DNA of 7,377 bases from an uncultured Bacillota bacterium (GTDB lineage Bacteria > Bacillota > Clostridia > Christensenellales > UBA1242), in assembly GCA_945947685.1 (NCBI GenBank), contig CAMEYT010000015.1, positions 1-7,377 on the forward strand. The letters run 5' to 3'. The notes under the pieces were generated by a model. It saw only the letters and a list, made by a program, of their open reading frames with translations. It had not been told where the DNA came from and searched no databases. Both the position numbers and the translations under genes were made by a program. Positions within the stretch are counted from its first letter, which is position 1; each line of letters begins with the position of its first letter. Positions 1-5,300 of this stretch are shown one piece after another.

Positions 1-558
1 ACCGCCATTCTCAACAACAGCATTAAAGTTAAAGGTTATTTCTTTAACGATAATATTACTTATAGTTCCATTATTCTCAATAGCTATTCCAGAGAAAATT
101 GTATTTTCACCGACTTCGTTATCAAATTTAACATTTAAATTCAAATTTTTAATCTCACTACCATCGTTTAGTTTATTGAATAAAGCAACTCCTTTCGTGA
201 ATGTCAATTCATCCGTTAAGCTTGTTTCTGAACGTAAAATCTCGCTATATGTGCCGTTTTTAGCTATTATGCTAACAATCTTATCATTCCCTTCATAAAC
301 ACCTGTAAAATCATTTGTTATTAAAACATCCTCAAATTCTAGTTCCAAATCCTCAGTTTGCTTATAATATATTTTTGGATATTGAATATCCCCAGATGAT
401 ATAGGAATTATGGTAGAATATGGTTTTATTACTATTCTTGATCTTTCTTCATAGAAAGTTTTACAATTCTCAGTAACTGAAGTCCTGTAATTTATTAGCT
501 TAAATTGTTCAGCATTTGTAATTATATATGGATTTGTTTCAGAGCCATCTCCTCCTCC
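1..558 (-). repeat. Start of GLUG-type, probable right-handed β-helix region
   Basis: The order matches the common layout of GLUG-bearing surface proteins: an opening Gly/Asp-rich motif GDGSETNPYIITNAEQF (487-558 with flanks), the F-x-G-x-[YF]-x-G-N motif as DFTGVYEGNDKIVSI (268-312), a first GLUG-like turn GVALFNKLNDGSEIKNLNL (130-192), and a second turn FSGIAIENNGTISNIIV (46-96). It is still open at position 1, so more turns are likely beyond the edge. GLUG motifs (Pfam GLUG) occur in secreted and wall-bound proteins, including some IgA1 proteases; no protease motif is seen here. The about 75 residues between the first two motifs carry a YYKQTEDLE hairpin. Confidence 0.7.
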
Positions 559-2196
559 AAAATAATTAAGAGTTTGACTCTGAGAATCATCTCCCTCAGA
601 ATACTTCTTAGCTGTTGATGCAAAATTCTTTTCTCCCACTTTGACATATACAGAAATGCTTTCGAATGTTCCATTTAATATTGGAGCAAACCTTCCGCCT
701 TTCATTCCGTCAAACTCCTCGGCTGAGATATCTTTGTAAACTCTCTTAACTCGAACATAGCTACTATCTGTAACATTTTCTCTCGTTATAATTTCAATAT
801 CAAATTTAATATTATCGATATCACTATAGCTTACACTCTCATATACATCTTCATTTTTAATGTAATACTCTTCTGATCCATCTACTGTTGTAACTGTCAA
901 TATACTCCATCCAGCGATTACTCCACTGAAATTATATTGTGTTTCATTTGTAATAGTTACATCTGTCTTTTCAAATGTATTATCTGCGTTCTTATAATAT
1001 AGTTCAGCACCAATTCTCGCAAGTTTTGTTATAGTTTTTCCATAAGACCAAACAAATTCTTTTGTCTCTTCTCTCCATTCGATTACATCTTCTGTCGACC
1101 AATCAGCTCTAGTAAATTCAATTTCTGTAGTTTCTCCATTTACAATATTATCTTTGCCGTTAGCTTGTGGGTTTATTGCAAGCCTAAGCGTTTTTGAATT
1201 GCCCATATAAATTATGTTATCGCTGCTTGTGCCATCTTTAAAGTAGATAGTTACAGTCATTCCATTAATCAGACTTAAAACAATAGTCCTTGAAGCTCCT
1301 CCGCCTACAGAAACATCTATTGATAGTTTAAAATAATTTTTCGATCCGCCAATCGAATTTAATCTGTTCATATATTCACTGAAATCTAAGGTTACTTTTT
1401 CTTGAGAATAATCTTGCGACACACTTAGATAATTTTTATCAAATGTTGGAAGTTTTATAAATGAGCTTACACATTTTTCTTCAACTGAAGCAATTTTCTT
1501 ATACTCTTTAGAGCCATCTTGTTTCATTGTGCCACTATCTATTGCAATAACCCAAAGATTATATGTTTGATTAATATCGAATTTTTCATCTTTATCAATT
1601 TTAAAGTTGAAAGTGTGTATATTATTGTCATCAACATTGACTACTGTTATTAATCCTTTGACTTCTCTCTTATCTTCTGTGCCAGTCTTTGCTGCTAAAA
1701 CTTTAAATGAACTACTATCCCCCTCATATTTCCATGATATTTGTCCATTTGAAATCGTTAAATCTGTAACAGCTGCCATCCTTTCTAGCTTCTCTGTCGT
1801 AACAGTGTCCGACCTAAGAATCATTGATAGATTATCGTTATATGTTGCATTAGTCTGCTTATAGAATATTTCTCCCTCAATTGTTTCAATCTTGTCGACA
1901 TCATTTCCAGTCTTATTGTAATACATTCCGCTTACGCTCAATGTATATGTATATTTTTCGGACTCTTCACTAAATATTTTCAACAACTGAGCTGAATATT
2001 GTGTAGAAGTTGTATAAATATTTTCTTCACTTTCCTTGTCATAAATTGCCTTTCCACTAGCATCAATTCCAGTTTGTCTATAATATGTTATTGTAAGTTT
2101 ATAGACCAAGTATCCATCTGCACTAAGTTTATTATCCACACTACTGTCAATTGCTGTCCACTGGATTAGTACTCTCAAGCATTCTTGCATCAATAC
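1..2196 (-). CDS. Giant Fn3-like/GLUG surface protein, 3' portion (frameshifted continuation, stop outside window)
   Basis: A frame of 732 codons, read triplet by triplet, has no stop from 2196 down to position 1; it is bounded upstream by TAA at 2197-2199. It lies +1 relative to the larger upstream frame and overlaps its end by about 50 bases. Content continues the same style: Fn3-like strand-B motifs (IQWTAID, GQISWKYEG), an F-strand motif (YNLWVIAID), β-rich stretches, then a GLUG-type region (GDGSETNPYIIT, FTGVYEGN, NGSEIKNLNL-like DGSEIKNLNL, ENNGTISNIIV). Two Cys only. An ATG at 2188-2190 could start a separate protein, but it has no nearby Shine-Dalgarno (the closest AAGGAG, at 2243-2248, is about 50 bases away), no signal peptide, and would begin inside a domain. 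I therefore treat this as the downstream part of the same gene. The C-terminus, including any LPXTG or other anchor, is off the left edge. Confidence 0.85.
559..1446 (-). other. β-rich region between the Fn3-like units and the GLUG region
   Basis: About 296 codons of alternating strands (YFKLSIDVSVGGG, TIVLSLINGMTVTIYF, LRLAINPQ, SISVYVKVGEK). A segment IEWREETKEFVWSYG (Trp codons 1075-1077 and 1048-1050) could open another Fn3-like unit. A YYK...NETQY hairpin copy lies at 934-1002, followed by AGWSILTVTTVDG. It ends in a Ser/Asp/Gln-rich linker (YSEGDDSQSQTLNYF) just before the GLUG region. No specific family recognised. Confidence 0.4.
934..1002 (-). repeat. YYK...NETQY hairpin module (distant copy at 5603-5680)
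   Basis: This copy reads LYYKNADNTFEK...TITNETQYNFSG. The distant copy at 5603-5680 reads YKAGNTSEYEY...LNINETQYMGG, preceded by VIL. They share the aromatic-Lys opening, 20-24 intervening residues, and NETQY. Again one copy sits on each side of the frameshift. It may be an extended β-hairpin reused in different domains; chance similarity cannot be excluded from two copies. Confidence 0.4.
1447..2175 (-). repeat. Two Fn3-like units after the frameshift
   Basis: The first unit starts with IQWTAIDSS (Trp codon 2158-2160), then DGYLVYKLTITYY and YTYTLSVSGMYY. It is lengthened by three hairpin-type motifs (YYRQTG, YYNKTG, FYKQTN). The second starts AAVTDLTISNGQISWKYEG (Trp codon 1732-1734), continues SFKVLAAKTG, has F strand YNLWVIAIDSG, and exits at SSFIKLPTFD. 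The second unit is a textbook Fn3-like pattern; the first is longer than usual. Confidence 0.6.
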
Positions 2197-2389
2197 TTAT
2201 ATTCTCTGATTGGAAGAGAATTCTATTATCTTTTAGAGTTGTCTCCTTAAATTTTAAATACAGAACTTTTCCTAAACCATTGTTATACCCGCTTTCACTT
2301 ACATTTGTAACCGTATCGGTTGTCAATACTCCCTGTGAACCAGTATTTCTAATATTAAACTGTGTGGCATTTATTTCACTTTGTTTATA
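1798..2389 (-). repeat. Diverged internal duplicate: YKQ[ST]...NAT...DTVT module, two copies
   Basis: Copy 1 (2306-2389) reads YKQSEINATQFN...GVLTTDTVT. Copy 2 (1798-1866) reads FYKQTNATYND...ILRSDTVT. Shared, in order: YKQ, NAT, a variable stretch, then L-x-[ST]-DTVT. Synonymous codons differ (AAA CAA against AAG CAG; GAT ACG GTT ACA against GAC ACT GTT ACG), so this is not a recent DNA duplication. A third relative at 205-369 has YYKQTEDLE and ILRSETSLTDEL. The two copies lie on opposite sides of the frameshift, in the two frames, which supports one gene. Confidence 0.5.
2147..2199 (-). other. +1 frameshift junction between the two halves of the gene
   Basis: The upstream frame stops at TGA 2147-2149 (further stops follow at once: TAG, TAA). 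The downstream frame has TAA at 2197-2199. The shift must therefore lie in this 53-base interval. Dropping one A at 2166-2167 gives ...MLEST-IQWTAIDSS..., rebuilding the hydrophobic-x-Trp pattern that opens other Fn3-like units here, whereas the unshifted tail (NPVDSN) resembles nothing else. No homopolymer longer than two bases and no short tandem repeat lies in the interval, so slippage-type phase variation is not supported. An assembly indel, a real lesion, or less likely recoding remain possible. Confidence 0.85.
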
Positions 2390-5300
2390 TTCTTTAAATT
2401 TTTCTTCCTCTCCAACATATCCTGCTGGTCCAGCAATATATGTATAACTATTCCCTGTGAAATCCGTAGTAATGAAATATCCTTTTTCTAAATCATTCGC
2501 GATTGTATAATGTTTGTTATATAATCCTGTTTCTATTAATTCTTGATTGTTTAATGATTCTTGAATATTTATATATCCATCCTTAACGTCTACTTCCGGA
2601 GAATAAATCTTAAACGGTTTATCAATTAAGCAGATTGGACTATCTATAAAGATCGTATATCCATTGACCTCCCCACGTGTAACAAATGCTATGAAATTGT
2701 ATTTTCCATCTTTAGGGATATATGAATAGACTTGTCCAGTTTTTATTGGAGTTGTGATAGAGTATGCATTCTCAGCTGCTCCTTCAGTTTGATAGATAAC
2801 ATAAGGTTTAAACTCCCTATCCATTACCAACAATTCGTGAAAGTTTGCACATCCATTATTCATTGTTATCTCGCTTTGTTTGAGATAAACAAGTTGATAA
2901 CTATCACTCTTACTATTAAATTCTAACCCTGTCCCGTAGGCATAAATACTAGCTGTATAAACCTCATCTCCAAATTCGATGATAGAGTCTATTCCCTCGA
3001 TATTTGTTTCATTATTTGCATCTCTGCCAACAGAGTTTAGAGGGATAATAATCTTTCCACTTACTTCTGAGAGCACGAAAGGACCAACATCAGAAAGATT
3101 ATGTTGAAGAACCCAATTAGTGTCGACTTTTTCTATAACGAAAGATTTATAAAGTTCTCCATTGCTTTTGAACACCAACTTATATTTATTATGTCCTTCA
3201 AGCGGAGTAAAAGTCAAAGAATATCTTGAAGTTATGAGTTGTCCATCATTGTTTACAATATCTACCTTTTCACAACTCATTGATGGAGCTTTCAAAACGG
3301 TTATACCCTCTTTAACAACATTATCTCTCGACTTGAGGGAGTTTCTACTTGGATTTCCCCATTGATTAACTATAAGATTATACTCACCACCAGCTATATC
3401 ATTCCCTTTGCCTACATCAATCTCATCAAATAAAATTTTATCACATGCAACTCCAGTGTAATATTCATTCTTTTCATTATTTAAGATTGATATGAATGCT
3501 GTGATATAACTATACTCATCATAACCTGCAATACCCTCTATCAAGGCATTGAGAATACTAATATACTCATCATCAATCTTTTGCATAATATCTAATACAT
3601 TGACTGTAAGCGAATAACTGCTTTCCCCTTGCATAAACTTCAATTCAAAGTTTTCTTGTTTGAAAGTATTGATATTGAAACTTATTGGAGCAGTATAATC
3701 AATATTAAGTATTTTTTTAACAAGATCTATCTTAGGCATCATATTTACAGAGTAGTTAAGACATTTAGCCATCTCTAAGACTTTTAAGAAATTTCCTTCT
3801 TCAAAGATTTTATTAATAGCAGGAATGCTTATAGCCTCATTTGTTGACCCAATATATTCTTTCTCCTCTTCAGTCAAACCTGTTCCCCAACTAAGGTGAA
3901 GTGTTCCATTTTCGAGCATAACAATTGACGCATCTATTTTACCGTTCCGTTTAACATCCTTCAATGATTTTTTCTGAGAATACATATATCCAACATTTGA
4001 GCTTATAGCATAAACATCAAAATCTGATTTTACTCCCGCTTCAAATTTATCATAACTAAATTCTCTTATATCTTTATCTACATAGTAATTTATTTTTGCG
4101 TAACTTAGCATATATTGATAAATATCAACGTCTGGTTCATTGTCATACCACTTAATTTTTGTGCCTTTATTGTAAACTTCAATGCTTGTTGCACCTTTTA
4201 GACGCTTGTATTGTGCTGTTGTGTTCAACCACTCCATTTGCATTGTTTCTACTCCGCTGATAATAGGAGCAACTTCTACAACATATTGTCCGCCATCAGG
4301 CATTTCTATTCTATTCAATAAATCGCTTATCTTAATAACTCTAACCTCGGCGCTACTTATGCTTTCTACCATATTAGATTGATAGAATCCATCCTTTAAG
4401 CTATCTTCAAAAGTAAGCCAATATCCTTTTATAACAGGTTCAATATCATCATATATAATTCCTGTTGAATCTTTAATTCTAATAATTATCTTATTGCATT
4501 CTTCTGTGAGCTCAGAACTATAAACAAGATATTCATCAAACAGATTGCCTGCCTTCCTCTGTTCTATCTTACTTTGTGATTCGTTTTTAATCATATTTAC
4601 ATCAATATTGACACTCTTAGATTTTACACTATTCTCTAATGTCATAGAAAGCTTTATACTACTGATATTCTCTGTAAAATTAGCACCTAAAATATCAATC
4701 AAATCAATTTCTCTGATTCTGATTAAATATTGTGAATCAGTGTAATCTGTATTAAACTTTTCAACTGGATATGTCATTTTATTGTATTCCATAAAAAGTT
4801 TGTATTCCAAAGGCTGCTCAACTTCAAGCACAATTTCAGCATTTTCATTCACTTCTTTGAATGTGAAATCTGGAGTAAATCTGAGTTCGCCAAGCAAGGA
4901 ATTATTTATGGTGATTTCATCAGTGATAGTAACTAATCTGTTTTGAAGGCTACTTATATTGACCCTCTCTCCGAATGGGATATTTCCCAATTTTTTAATT
5001 GTTAGATTAAACTCTTGAACGCCCAAAAGTCTTAAGTCAAATTTTCTCTCACTTACTACAAAGTTTAGATCGTCGAATTCAAGAAGATATCTGTTTCCTT
5101 CATCGACATCATCCCACTCTAAATATCCCGTTTCTCCGATGCGAACATTTGTAACTTTGTTTTCATTCTTTGTATATGTAAATTCATAAATATTTGAATA
5201 GTCTGTAGAAACTTTTGCGTTGCGTTTTACACTCCAAACCTTGATTGTGTATTCTCCTACAGGGAATTTACCTCCCATTAATTCCTCTATATTCCAAATT

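Noticed and set aside
1607..1864. Plus-strand open frame of 85 codons, and the other plus-strand frames of 61-98 codons (for example 2151-2447, 5748-5972)
   Set aside because: All lie opposite the continuous minus-strand coding sequence, have no recognisable domain, and are expected by chance opposite a low-GC gene.
2147..2149. TGA read as tryptophan
   Set aside because: TAG and TAA follow within a few codons in the same frame, and all other Trp codons are TGG.
2148..2190. Independent downstream gene starting at ATG 2188-2190
   Set aside because: No Shine-Dalgarno within reach, no signal peptide, and it would begin inside a Fn3-like unit. A frameshift explains the pattern better.
2147..2199. 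Phase-variable switch by slipped-strand mispairing
   Set aside because: No homopolymer longer than two bases and no short tandem repeat lies in the interval where the shift must be.
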